From assembly GCF_009557615.1 (NCBI RefSeq), contig NZ_CP045652.1, positions 1,984,001-2,048,000 on the forward strand: a DNA stretch of 64,000 nt. The letters run 5' to 3'. Shown piece after piece: positions 33,553 to 42,010 of this stretch. Source of the stretch: Sphingobacteruim zhuxiongii (GTDB lineage Bacteria > Bacteroidota > Bacteroidia > Sphingobacteriales > Sphingobacteriaceae). Every line of letters starts with the position of its first letter. The first letter of the stretch is position 1. A program made the position numbers and the translations under genes. The notes beneath the pieces are model-generated. The model saw only the letters and a program-made list of their open reading frames with translations. It made no database searches and was not told the DNA's origin.

Positions 33553-35943
33553 ATGAGCAAATTATCATCGACTGATATGCCTGCAAAGCCAGATAATAAG
33601 TTTATCAATATTTTTGATATCATTCAATACTTACTCCATTACTGGAAGTGGTATTTGTTATCCATTCTAATCTTTACGGCATATTTTTATTATCAATACA
33701 GTAAATCGCCGTTTATCTACAGCCAGTATGAGACGGTGATGATCAAAACTCCGGAGAATACGCCTACTTCAAGTCGTGTGACAAGATCATCAATGTATTA
33801 TAATACAGTCAATGTGGCGAGTGAAATTCTACAGCTGAAATCGAAAGAACTCATGAGACAGGTGGTTGCTATTACAGGAGCTGACGTGAGTTATTCCGAT
33901 AAGCAGGGCTTAAGAACGATTGAGCTTTATAAAGATGCGCCAGTCCGTGTAACCTTTGAAAATAAAAAAGCGGCTGAGTACTTCTACTTGACCGTTACAC
34001 CCAAAGATGATAACCAAGTAGAGTTAAGTAACTTTTCGAAAGGGGATGGGGGCGTGAAAATCGTGACGACTTTCAATAAGCTGACGCAGACGCCAATTGG
34101 TAAAATAAGCGTGGCAAAGAGTGAAAACTACAGTAAGTATTACTTTGGTGAGCAGATTGTCGTAACGAAGAATAATGTGGAATCGATGGTTGGTCATTTC
34201 TTGGGGAACTTGAAGATTACCCAAATGGAAGATGATGCCTCCTTATTGATGATTGCGATGGAGGATAATTCTGCGCAACGTGCTGCAGATGTTATTACCA
34301 ACATGATTGAAGTTTATAATGCAACCACTATCGAAGATAAGAGTGAAATTGCAGAGAATACATCGAGATTTATCCGTGAGCGATTGGCAATTATTGAAGT
34401 AGAGTTAGGTGCTGTCGAAAGTGATATCGAGCGTTTAAAGACAAGCAATCAAGGCGTTGATGTAGAAACTTCCGGACAGATGTATCTTTCGGAGAGCCGT
34501 CAATCACAAGCAGATAAAAATACAGTAGAAACGGAGATTAAATTAGCCGAAATGATGAGAGATCATCTTCGTGCTGGTGAAAGTAGTAAGGAGTTAATCC
34601 CAAACAATACTGGCTTAGTCGATGGTAATGTTGAATCGCAAATCGCTGAGTACAATGCAGCATTATTGCGTAAGAACAGATTGGAAGAGGGTAGTAGTTC
34701 TGAAAACCCTGTTGTACAAGAGTTGAACCGTACCTTAGGTTCAATGCGTTCTAATATCAATAGAGCAATTGACAATACAGTACAGGGTTTATCTATCAAG
34801 CGTAATAATATTGATCGCGAATATAGAAAATTGACGGGTAAAGTGATGCAGACGCCAAGCAAAGAGCGCGTTATGTTATCCGTTGAACGCCAGCAAAAAG
34901 TAAAAGAGGAGTTATATCTCTTCTTGCTAAACAAACGCGAGGAGAACGCCTTGAATCAAGCGATGACAGAGAATAACATTAAGATTATTGATCCTGCAAC
35001 TGGAGGAAATAGCCCAATTGCCCCTAGTAAAGTCCGTAAAGTCGGCGTAGGGATGGGAATTGGCCTTTTGTTGCCAACTGTTATCTTATTATTAATGCTG
35101 ACTTTCGATAATAAGGTTAGAAGTCGTGGAGATATTGAAAATACCGTTTCTGTACCTTTCCTTGCTGAAATCCCATTGGCGGTGAATAAGAGATCAAGTT
35201 CTGATGTAAAGGTTCAAGAACACGGTCGTGATCCTATTACTGAATCATTCCGAATATTAAGGACAAACATCAGCTTTATGAACCCTGATGTTGCCGACTC
35301 CAAGGTGATTATGTTTTCTTCTGTTCGCATTGGCGCTGGTAAGACATTTTCGGCATTGAACTTAGCAGCTACTTTATCTTTCTTGAATAAACGTGTTGCT
35401 GTCGTTGACTTAGATATTCGTAAAGGGACTTTAAGTTCGAAGTTTGATCTTCCGGTAACGAAAGGGGTAACGCATTTCTTAGCGAACTCTACGCTACCTA
35501 TCGACGATATCATTTACAAGACCACCTTGACAGATGGATTTGAAGTCGATTTGGTTCCAATTGGAGTACCCGCTCCGAATCCTGTGGAGCTATTGTTAAC
35601 GAAACGACTAGATGAACTTATTGATACCCTAAAAGGGCGATATGATTACTTAGTAGTGGATAGTGTACCGGTAGAAATTATTGCGGATGCGTATATTTCT
35701 AACCGTGTAGCTGATATGACAATATTCGTTATTCGTGCAGGTACAATCGATCGTCGTCAGTTACCGGCGATTGAGAAGATCTATACCAATAATAAATTGA
35801 AGAATATGGCTATTGTCTTAAACGGTATCAAGCAAGATCCAAGAAGTTATGGTTACGGCTATGGTTATGGCTATGGATACGGATATGGTTATGATAACAA
35901 GAAAAATAAAGGCTTTTTTGATCGGTTTCGCAAAAAGTCATAA
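33553..35943 (+). CDS. Wzc-like polysaccharide co-polymerase and tyrosine autokinase
   Basis: The 796-residue protein has an N-terminal Wzz domain with a membrane helix near 30-50, a long coiled-coil periplasmic part (about 230-460), a second membrane helix (about 497-517), and a cytosolic BY-kinase domain. The Walker A reads SSVRIGAGKTFS (K597), and Walker A' is VAVVDLDIRKG. It ends in eight tyrosines alternating with glycine (YG repeats), the autophosphorylation tail. It controls chain length and export together with the Wza-like lipoprotein. The tail repeat is unusually regular, and the terminator follows 19 bp later. Confidence 0.95.
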   Translation: MSKLSSTDMPAKPDNKFINIFDIIQYLLHYWKWYLLSILIFTAYFYYQYSKSPFIYSQYETVMIKTPENTPTSSRVTRSSMYYNTVNVASEILQLKSKELMRQVVAITGADVSYSDKQGLRTIELYKDAPVRVTFENKKAAEYFYLTVTPKDDNQVELSNFSKGDGGVKIVTTFNKLTQTPIGKISVAKSENYSKYYFGEQIVVTKNNVESMVGHFLGNLKITQMEDDASLLMIAMEDNSAQRAADVITNMIEVYNATTIEDKSEIAENTSRFIRERLAIIEVELGAVESDIERLKTSNQGVDVETSGQMYLSESRQSQADKNTVETEIKLAEMMRDHLRAGESSKELIPNNTGLVDGNVESQIAEYNAALLRKNRLEEGSSSENPVVQELNRTLGSMRSNINRAIDNTVQGLSIKRNNIDREYRKLTGKVMQTPSKERVMLSVERQQKVKEELYLFLLNKREENALNQAMTENNIKIIDPATGGNSPIAPSKVRKVGVGMGIGLLLPTVILLLMLTFDNKVRSRGDIENTVSVPFLAEIPLAVNKRSSSDVKVQEHGRDPITESFRILRTNISFMNPDVADSKVIMFSSVRIGAGKTFSALNLAATLSFLNKRVAVVDLDIRKGTLSSKFDLPVTKGVTHFLANSTLPIDDIIYKTTLTDGFEVDLVPIGVPAPNPVELLLTKRLDELIDTLKGRYDYLVVDSVPVEIIADAYISNRVADMTIFVIRAGTIDRRQLPAIEKIYTNNKLKNMAIVLNGIKQDPRSYGYGYGYGYGYGYGYDNKKNKGFFDRFRKKS
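35848..35892 (+). repeat. Tyr-Gly dipeptide repeat in the kinase tail
   Basis: Fifteen codons encode eight Tyr alternating with seven Gly. The Gly codons vary (GGT, GGC, GGA) and so do the Tyr codons (TAT, TAC). The DNA is therefore not a simple short tandem repeat and the peptide pattern is probably selected. Such tyrosines are the autophosphorylation sites of Wzc kinases. Confidence 0.9.
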
Positions 35944-35961
35944 AACAAGATAATTCATTGC

Positions 35962-35993
35962 AAAAGGCAGCTTTTTAAGCTGCCTTTTTTTAT
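35962..35993 (+). terminator. Intrinsic terminator of the exopolysaccharide operon
   Basis: AAAAGGCAGCTT pairs with AAGCTGCCTTTT around a TTT loop, and a run of T follows. It lies 19 bp after the Wzc stop and marks the end of the locus that begins near 12.8 kb. Confidence 0.92.
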
Positions 35994-36291
35994 TTGCGCT
36001 AAGTTCATCGGGAGGATGTGGTATTTTGTTTTGTTGGTTGTCAAATATATTCTACAAGTTAAAATCACTTCTCATTAATATTGTTTAGTCTAATGTTATA
36101 TTGTTAATATTGCATGTGAAGAAATATAATTGACATTTAAATATATAATAGCAGTATCTTATAAGCTTTTGTTTTTAATTTGTTCGTAATAGTAAATATC
36201 CTGATGCTTCATTAATACGAAGATCATCAAGACAATTTGATACCCTGTAGTTAGCATAAGCTGCTACAATCAATAGAGCTATTCATATCGT
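35994..36291. other. Intergenic region between the exopolysaccharide operon and the next gene
   Basis: AT-rich, with a short direct repeat TTAATATTG at about 36077 and 36107. No gene, tRNA or convincing promoter pair seen. Confidence 0.4.
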
Positions 36292-36975
36292 ATGAAATAT
36301 TTATTCCTATTCTTACTCGCGTCGATTCCGTTTCAAAATGAACTGCTAGGGAAGGAGCCTGATGACAATCCGCCAAGAGTATTGCGGAAGTCCAGTTTAA
36401 TCCAACGTGGATATATTGAACACCATTGGTTTTATGGTATCCATGTTGGTCCAGTGATCTATTTTGGTGATCACGATCGTCAATTAAGTTTAGGAAAGCG
36501 GTTTACACCTAAATTTGAAGTATTCGGAGGAAAGTGGTTCAACAACAGCTTCGGCGGACGTTTAAGTGTTGGAGGTGTCGAATTCAAAGGGGTTACACAG
36601 GATAGTAAACTTTCTAACGGATTAGTCTACGATCCTAGTCAATCCTTAAAACACCAAACATTTAATTACCTCAATATTAATGCTGACTTCCTTGTCAATT
36701 GGAGCAATGACTTAGTTGGTGATAATCCCAACCGGGTTTATAGCTTAGTTCCTTATGCTAGTGTTGGACTGATTATGGGATTAAATCATCAGAAAGCGGT
36801 ACGTATAACTCCTGGACTAGGATTTCTTCATGTATTCCGTGTCAATAATACGGTTGATTTGCAATTTGATATTCGTGGGACGCTCCATGGCGACGGGTTC
36901 GACGGGGAAGATGGCGGAAGAAATCTCGATGGTACGCTCTCTACATTAGTGGGCATAAGTTTTAGAATAAAATAG
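36292..36975 (+). CDS. Putative outer-membrane beta-barrel protein, family not recognised
   Basis: The 227-residue protein has an N-terminal signal peptide (MKYLFLFLLASIPFQNELLG) followed by alternating strands: WFYGIHVGPVIYFGDHDRQ, GGRLSVGGVEF, YASVGLIMGLNH and the C-terminal GTLSTLVGISFRIK. Length and pattern are those of small outer-membrane barrel proteins of Bacteroidota (OmpW/porin-like fold). I cannot name the family. It is transcribed after the exopolysaccharide operon but behind its terminator, and is closed by the hairpin at 37013. Confidence 0.75.
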   Translation: MKYLFLFLLASIPFQNELLGKEPDDNPPRVLRKSSLIQRGYIEHHWFYGIHVGPVIYFGDHDRQLSLGKRFTPKFEVFGGKWFNNSFGGRLSVGGVEFKGVTQDSKLSNGLVYDPSQSLKHQTFNYLNINADFLVNWSNDLVGDNPNRVYSLVPYASVGLIMGLNHQKAVRITPGLGFLHVFRVNNTVDLQFDIRGTLHGDGFDGEDGGRNLDGTLSTLVGISFRIK

Positions 36976-37012
36976 TCAGTGCAATAACAATATAATTTCG
37001 TCAATGCTGTGT

Positions 37013-37047
37013 TAGTCTTGGTTCCTTTTGGGGCCAAGACTATTTTT
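37013..37047 (+). terminator. Intrinsic terminator after the beta-barrel gene
   Basis: TAGTCTTGG (37013-37021) pairs with CCAAGACTA (37034-37042) with a 12-nt loop, and TTTTT follows. It covers the first in-frame start codon region of the next gene, which supports choosing the later ATG at 37100 for that gene. Confidence 0.8.
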
Positions 37048-37099
37048 ATATATTTACAGTAGAATTAGTACAGAATTATATCAATTTAATTGCTCCTAT

Positions 37100-38047
37100 A
37101 TGAGAAAAACCATTGTAATTGTCATGGCAAACGCGCTTTGTTTAGCATTACTGTTTAGTGCTTGTAATCAAAAGAAGAAGCAAGCTAGCGATGCTGGTAC
37201 TGTGAATACAACGGAAACGGTGTATACCGCACCAAAACCACCAGAAAAGTTGACAGCTAAGGAGGATCAATTGAATTATGTATTTGAGCATTATTGGGAT
37301 AACTTTAATTTTAGTGATACAACGAAGATCTTGAATCCAGATTATGGAGAGCAAGCTTTGGTGAACTATGTGGCTATGTTCCCAGCGATGCCTGTTGAGA
37401 AAGTAAACGAAGGAATGGAAGATTTTCTTGATCAAGCGAAACAAGAGCAAAAAGGATTCGACTATTTTAAGCAGAAACTTGATAGTTATTTGTTTGATCC
37501 GAATTCCCCGATGCGTAGCGACTTATTCTATGAGCCTGTATTAGTTTACTATACGAGTAGCGATAAGGTCTCAGCGGACGAGAAAATGCGTTATAGAATA
37601 CTCTTAGATTTAGTTCGTAAGAATAAGGTGAATAGTATAGCGACCAACTTTCAGTTTAAGACCAAAATTAAACCAGTTAACTCGCTTACAGATTTCCAGT
37701 CTCCGTTAACCTTGCTTTTCTTCTACGAGCCAGGTTGTTCGAATTGTGAAGAAGTCATTGGGCAGTTGAAACAGCAAGAGTCTATTAATAAGATGATTGC
37801 CGATAAGAAATTCCAAATTCTTGCTATATATCCGGAAGGAAGTCTAGAGATTTGGGAAGACTATGCTGCGCAAATTCCTTCTAATTGGATCAATGGCGTG
37901 GATGAGAATCAAGTCGTATTGAATACAGGGCTATATGATCTAAAAGCATCTCCGACAATTTATCTCTTAGACAAGGATAAGCGAGTGATTTTAAAAGACA
38001 CTGATTTAGCAGGTCTTGGTCAATATTTAATGGATAACGGCTTATAA
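37100..38047 (+). CDS. DUF5106-type thioredoxin-like lipoprotein
   Basis: From the ATG at 37100 the protein begins MRKTIVIVMANALCLALLFSAC, a lipoprotein signal. A longer frame starts at 37028, inside the upstream terminator, and is unlikely. The N-terminal part (about 45-190) is helical and of the DUF5106 type. The C-terminal part is a thioredoxin fold with EPGCSNCEEVIGQL (a CxxC site, C-S-N-C), a cis-proline region KASPTIYLLDKDKRVILKD, and GLGQYL at the end. It is a periplasmic membrane-anchored thiol-disulfide or scaffold protein. The partner is unknown and it stands alone. Confidence 0.82.
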   Translation: MRKTIVIVMANALCLALLFSACNQKKKQASDAGTVNTTETVYTAPKPPEKLTAKEDQLNYVFEHYWDNFNFSDTTKILNPDYGEQALVNYVAMFPAMPVEKVNEGMEDFLDQAKQEQKGFDYFKQKLDSYLFDPNSPMRSDLFYEPVLVYYTSSDKVSADEKMRYRILLDLVRKNKVNSIATNFQFKTKIKPVNSLTDFQSPLTLLFFYEPGCSNCEEVIGQLKQQESINKMIADKKFQILAIYPEGSLEIWEDYAAQIPSNWINGVDENQVVLNTGLYDLKASPTIYLLDKDKRVILKDTDLAGLGQYLMDNGL

Positions 38048-38067
38048 AATAACCTTTGCTATATATA

Positions 38068-38109
38068 CATGATAGTTTGGGCAATCTCTCGGGTGCTCAA
38101 ACTATCATG
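38068..38109. terminator. Inverted repeat / bidirectional terminator
   Basis: CATGATAGTTTG pairs with CAAACTATCATG, and an inner GCA/TGC pair closes a 10-nt loop. It lies between the convergent thioredoxin-like gene and the minus-strand operon ending at 38134. T-tracts are weak on both strands, so efficiency is uncertain. Confidence 0.7.
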
Positions 38110-38133
38110 CTTTATGGATGCTGCGATTCTTTG

Positions 38134-39030
38134 CTATTCGACCACCAGTGCAGTTTCCTTGAATTCCTTCTCCTGACTAATCAGATGATGCAATACTTCT
38201 GTCGACAATCCATGTAAGACGAGTCGAAAACCGGCTCCATAAGTAGGTAGCGGAATCATCGGGTGTTTATTGTTCAACGCAACAAGCTTCTCGGGACAAC
38301 GCATTATCGTAGCGGCGTAGACTCCGATAACTTCATCTAACTGTAAAGAGTTGGATGCTCGCCAGAAATCGTTATCCGTCAGAAAGAACTGATATACCGG
38401 AGTGAAGATCTCAATTGCAGACGATAAGTCTAAGACATTTGTCCATTTGTCTCTAAATTCTTCAAATGGGAGTGGACCAACCGTAATTGCGGAGAAGTTT
38501 GGATGCTCCACGGGCCGAATAGATAGTCCTTGCTCTTGAATTGCTTTATTTAAATTGATAATGAAATTATAGAGATTTAAGTCATGCTCTAAAAATAGGT
38601 TATCTTTAACAGCTTCAATTGACTCAGGTTTTAGAGGGTTCATGGGAATATCTTCCGCACCTTTGACATTATCCTTAATAAACCGAAGGACTTCTGAGCC
38701 CAAGTAAAAGTGGCGTAAAATCAAGAAGTTCGCCTCTGGTGAAACCCAATATTTCATACCCCAGTATAAGAAGCGATGTAGGGTTTTCGGTGCATTGATT
38801 AAGTTGGGCGCAACCGCCTTGAAGATCTGTAAGATAATAATCGTCAGACGCCCAATTACCCGTAAGAAGGGTAGTAAAAATTGTTTGCTTTTCCGTGTTG
38901 AATCAAATAAGAAAGCCGCTTTTGCATCCTTGTTAAACGGAACGCTATTATCTAAAAACAAGGCGTGCCAATGACTTGGATCACGAGGATTGTTCTCTAG
39001 TTTTTCAAAATATGAACTGTTATGTATCAT
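38134..39030 (-). CDS. Unrecognised protein at the end of a lipid-type biosynthetic operon
   Basis: I do not recognise the family. The 298-residue product (ATG at 39030; a TTG at 39036 is possible) has a mildly hydrophobic stretch at about 50-80 (KQFLLPFLRVIGRLTIIILQIF), then the striking segment SPEANFLILRHFYLGSEVLRFI and EHDLNLYNFIINLNKAI, which look like conserved family blocks. No classical catalytic triad or nucleotide loop is visible. It starts 6 nt after the ketoacyl-synthase fusion, so it is probably part of the same pathway and may be membrane-associated. It could bind a lipid or act as a helper; this is inference. Confidence 0.7.
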   Translation of the reverse strand: MIHNSSYFEKLENNPRDPSHWHALFLDNSVPFNKDAKAAFLFDSTRKSKQFLLPFLRVIGRLTIIILQIFKAVAPNLINAPKTLHRFLYWGMKYWVSPEANFLILRHFYLGSEVLRFIKDNVKGAEDIPMNPLKPESIEAVKDNLFLEHDLNLYNFIINLNKAIQEQGLSIRPVEHPNFSAITVGPLPFEEFRDKWTNVLDLSSAIEIFTPVYQFFLTDNDFWRASNSLQLDEVIGVYAATIMRCPEKLVALNNKHPMIPLPTYGAGFRLVLHGLSTEVLHHLISQEKEFKETALVVE

Positions 39031-39036
39031 AGCCAA

Positions 39037-40923
39037 TTAATAATTTCCTAATTCAGCCAACTGCATTTGATAAAGTCTAGCGACCACTTTTGCGGTCTTT
39101 GCAACTCTATTCGCCATCTCTGCAGTTAACAAGTCTGAATTTAATGCATTCTCGAATCGTTCAAAATGGTTATCGTTACTATCGCTTGTCTCATGGTAAG
39201 TGAAAAATGAAACTTGATCTTCATTTAAATCAAGCTGCTCTTGTATTGCGCGTCCCCACTTTCCTGCCAATCGGTTTCCAAGGCCTTCTATGATAAACAT
39301 ACCTCCCAGTAAATCAAATGGATTTGGCTGGCTGGCTTTATGAAACATGTAGGCGCTTAAAGCCTCACTACCGATGTTCTTTTGCCCGCTATAGAGATCT
39401 TCTCGATTTCCACCGCAATTGATGTAATTTTTCTCTAGGATCTGATAATCCTTATGCTCATCCCTAGAGTGGGAAATAAAAGAAGAACGAATATCAAAAT
39501 ACTCCATGCTGACATTCGAAGCCGCACGTGCAATCCATTGAGAACCATCAATAACCTGTTGTCGCAGATTCAGTAGGAGCAAGCGATAATCTGCAAGGCT
39601 AATCGTACCATTGTAGATTCGATCGATAATATCGGTATTTCGTAGGGAAAGCTCAAAATCAACCCATGTATCTGTCAATGAACGAACAAGACGCTCTTGA
39701 ATTGGTTTATGATCAATATTAACAGTAGGTGCTAATATCTCATCACTCTTGGCAATGCTAGGTTTCTTTCGATCGGATTGTGCGGCAACAACTTTCAATT
39801 TTACAAAACTTGTAATAAAGCGACCGCTTTCTGGAACCATACAAACGATATGATCACCAGCCTTTAATTGTTTTCCATTAAATAGTTCTTCGAGCATGAT
39901 GTAAATTGATGCCGAACCTGTATTACCTTTCTGATGTAGGTTGGTAAACCATTTCTCCTCATCAATATGCACACCGCCTTTTGCTAGTAAATCGACAATC
40001 GGCTGTTTAAAATACTCGGATGAGTAATGGCATACCAACCAGTCAATATCTTTCACATCGAGCTTTCCATCCTCAATAAGATGGAAAAAATGCTGAACCC
40101 CAAGATTTACGGTTTCATTGACCAGCTTGATGTCTTGCTTTAAATTAATTGCCGAATCTTGATCTGCACGTGTAAACGAAGAATAATCCAGCCAGCTTTG
40201 AGTCATCTTGCCGTCGCGTGTTTTATTTGCTCCCGCAAACATACAGGGCTCGAATTTATTCGCATACGATTTAACGTCAATCCATTCAATCTGTAGCGAT
40301 AGTCCCTTCGGATTAGGTGCATCGGAAAGCAACATTGCGCCGGCTCCATCAGAGAGCATCCAGCGTAAAAAATCCGTATCCAAAGGCAATCCTTTCTCCT
40401 GGATACTCGGCTGATTTTCAAATCGCGAAGCTTTAAACATTCGACTTGGCATATCCGCAGCACAAATAATAGCATGTTGGTGCTCATTCGCTTGAATATG
40501 TAAGAACGCACTTTTCAATGCCATTATGCCAGCTGAGCAAACGCTCTGATGCGATGTAATATCACATATTGGAAGCTTGGAGGCCCCATGAACCATACTT
40601 GCGAAGCCCGGAACAGGCAAATCAGACTGTGTGGTGCCTGCCGCAATAAACTGAACTGCAGATTTCTGAAAACTACCTTTCGCGAGACAGTCCTCAATTG
40701 CTTTCGCTGCCATCCCGGAAACCGAGTCTGTTGAGTTTTGCGCTTTATCCAAGGCGTAGTAACGCGTCTTAATACCATTTTGCTGAAGCATACGTGGCTT
40801 CGTTCGCGAGCTCTTGCCCGCAATAAGACCTAAGTAATCTTCAATCTCATCGTTGGAAACTGGAGAATTAGGTAAATGAGCGCCAATGGCGTTAATATAT
40901 ACTTGCTTAAATTCTTTCTTCAT
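39037..40923 (-). CDS. Ketoacyl-ACP synthase III fused to a heme-oxygenase-like (TenA-like) diiron-type domain
   Basis: Residues about 5-380 are a thiolase-fold KAS III-like enzyme with Cys129 (SVCSAG), His299 (LVCHYSS) and Asn334 (KGNTGSAS), so the Cys-His-Asn set is complete. An Asp/Lys/Ser-rich linker (about 382-410) joins a helical domain (about 410-628) with the acidic/His pattern of heme-oxygenase-like oxidases: E489/H490, E546 in FIIEGLGN, and H577, D581, D584, H586 in YHETSDSNDNHF. Those could bind two irons. The upstream sterol-desaturase gene overlaps it by 17 nt, and the unrecognised gene follows 6 nt later. The fusion is much longer than KAS III (about 330 aa). I infer condensation followed by oxidative tailoring of an acyl chain; the metal-binding claim is by pattern only. 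Confidence 0.8.
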   Translation of the reverse strand: MKKEFKQVYINAIGAHLPNSPVSNDEIEDYLGLIAGKSSRTKPRMLQQNGIKTRYYALDKAQNSTDSVSGMAAKAIEDCLAKGSFQKSAVQFIAAGTTQSDLPVPGFASMVHGASKLPICDITSHQSVCSAGIMALKSAFLHIQANEHQHAIICAADMPSRMFKASRFENQPSIQEKGLPLDTDFLRWMLSDGAGAMLLSDAPNPKGLSLQIEWIDVKSYANKFEPCMFAGANKTRDGKMTQSWLDYSSFTRADQDSAINLKQDIKLVNETVNLGVQHFFHLIEDGKLDVKDIDWLVCHYSSEYFKQPIVDLLAKGGVHIDEEKWFTNLHQKGNTGSASIYIMLEELFNGKQLKAGDHIVCMVPESGRFITSFVKLKVVAAQSDRKKPSIAKSDEILAPTVNIDHKPIQERLVRSLTDTWVDFELSLRNTDIIDRIYNGTISLADYRLLLLNLRQQVIDGSQWIARAASNVSMEYFDIRSSFISHSRDEHKDYQILEKNYINCGGNREDLYSGQKNIGSEALSAYMFHKASQPNPFDLLGGMFIIEGLGNRLAGKWGRAIQEQLDLNEDQVSFFTYHETSDSNDNHFERFENALNSDLLTAEMANRVAKTAKVVARLYQMQLAELGNY

Positions 40924-41653
40924 TGTTATTTATTTTAGGTAATTGGGTACCAAATAATCGGTCTATCCAAGGCAACATAAATCCGAAGTTGCCCTTCCCA
41001 TATTTATGATGCATACTATGTCTAAATGTATATTTGGAGAAGGAACGAGGGTCTGTTTCTTCACTTAATTCATGGTTACAATGCCCAAGTAGATTCACGA
41101 TTAAACTCATCAGTGGTAAGCTCAATAGCGAGTAAATCTGGAAATCATGTACTAAGAGCGGGAAGAAGATTACGCTTCCGAGCATAAAGGCTTCTAGCCA
41201 ATGAAAGCTATAGATAGAGTATGCGGTAGGCTCGACGGACCAGTGATGTACTTTATGGACATGTCGAATCATCCAACGTCGATGCAAAAGCCAATGCATG
41301 ATATAGAAGTGAATCTCATTCCAAAGAAACAATAACGGGATTTCCCAAAGACAGCGCAATGGATTATCGAACTCAACATGGAAAATACCCATTGCAAACA
41401 GCTGTTGGAATAAAATAGCTTGTATACTGAAAACAAAGATGGACACGAGTGAGTTCTTAATCTCCTGCGCGCGTTGTGCTTGCTTGGGCGCATTGACAAT
41501 CTTCTTCAGGTCAGGTTCTTGAATTCGCACGAGGTAATCTGTGATGGCAGCCCCAACAAAATAGAGCAGCGAGAAGAACAAGAAAAAGAATAGACTTGTC
41601 CAATACCAGGCAGACAAAACAAACTGAAAACTCTCTTCTAATAATGCTGTCAT
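40907..41653 (-). CDS. Sterol desaturase / fatty acid hydroxylase superfamily protein
   Basis: The 248-residue membrane protein has the full histidine-box set: HWLLH (120-124), HKVHH (133-137), GHCNHE (about 190-195) and RHSMHH (211-216), with membrane helices at about 15-40, 65-85, 100-120 and 155-185. These boxes hold a non-heme diiron centre that hydroxylates or desaturates lipid chains. The family covers sterol, carotenoid, alkylglycerol and fatty-acid substrates, so the substrate is open. Its stop lies 17 nt inside the KAS III-fusion gene, so translational coupling is likely. It is the first gene of the minus-strand operon and faces the divergent MFS gene. Confidence 0.9.
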   Translation of the reverse strand: MTALLEESFQFVLSAWYWTSLFFFLFFSLLYFVGAAITDYLVRIQEPDLKKIVNAPKQAQRAQEIKNSLVSIFVFSIQAILFQQLFAMGIFHVEFDNPLRCLWEIPLLFLWNEIHFYIMHWLLHRRWMIRHVHKVHHWSVEPTAYSIYSFHWLEAFMLGSVIFFPLLVHDFQIYSLLSLPLMSLIVNLLGHCNHELSEETDPRSFSKYTFRHSMHHKYGKGNFGFMLPWIDRLFGTQLPKINNNEERI

Positions 41654-42010
41654 TATTTAATGTAAGGGCTTAATTGTATGTGTTTTAGTTGGTGTTGTCA
41701 TAAATATAAAACAAAATCAGAAGAATCCTAACATGCCTTTTAATTATCACTGGAATCAGGGAGAGCGCCATTAAGCTGTGTTTTACGCTTATTTGATTTA
41801 GATTAATCGTTGAATTTCAGCGTTATACACTTTATGCTTTACATGGCTATCTCGAAAAACAGCTCGAATTGTAAAATCTTCGTCTAAATCATTAAGCTTT
41901 GGGCAAAAGCCGACGAAGGGATTCGTTTAATAGAAATTAACTTCTACATTTGTTCGTATCGATTTAAATCTTGGAAATCTCCTTGGAGAAAATAAAATTC
42001 AAAGAAGAAC
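41654..42010. other. Divergent promoter region between the lipid-type operon and the MFS gene
   Basis: No gene is visible. TACATTTG at 41945-41952 fits the TAnnTTTG promoter element for the plus strand, but no TTG at the right distance is seen, so the promoter is only partly supported. Confidence 0.4.

Noticed and set aside
35848..35892. CRISPR-like or minisatellite repeat
   Set aside because: It lies inside the Wzc-like coding frame, and the codons vary; it encodes a Tyr-Gly tail.
37028..37099. Earlier start of the thioredoxin-like lipoprotein
   Set aside because: It would lie inside the terminator hairpin at 37013-37047 and would push the lipoprotein signal inward.
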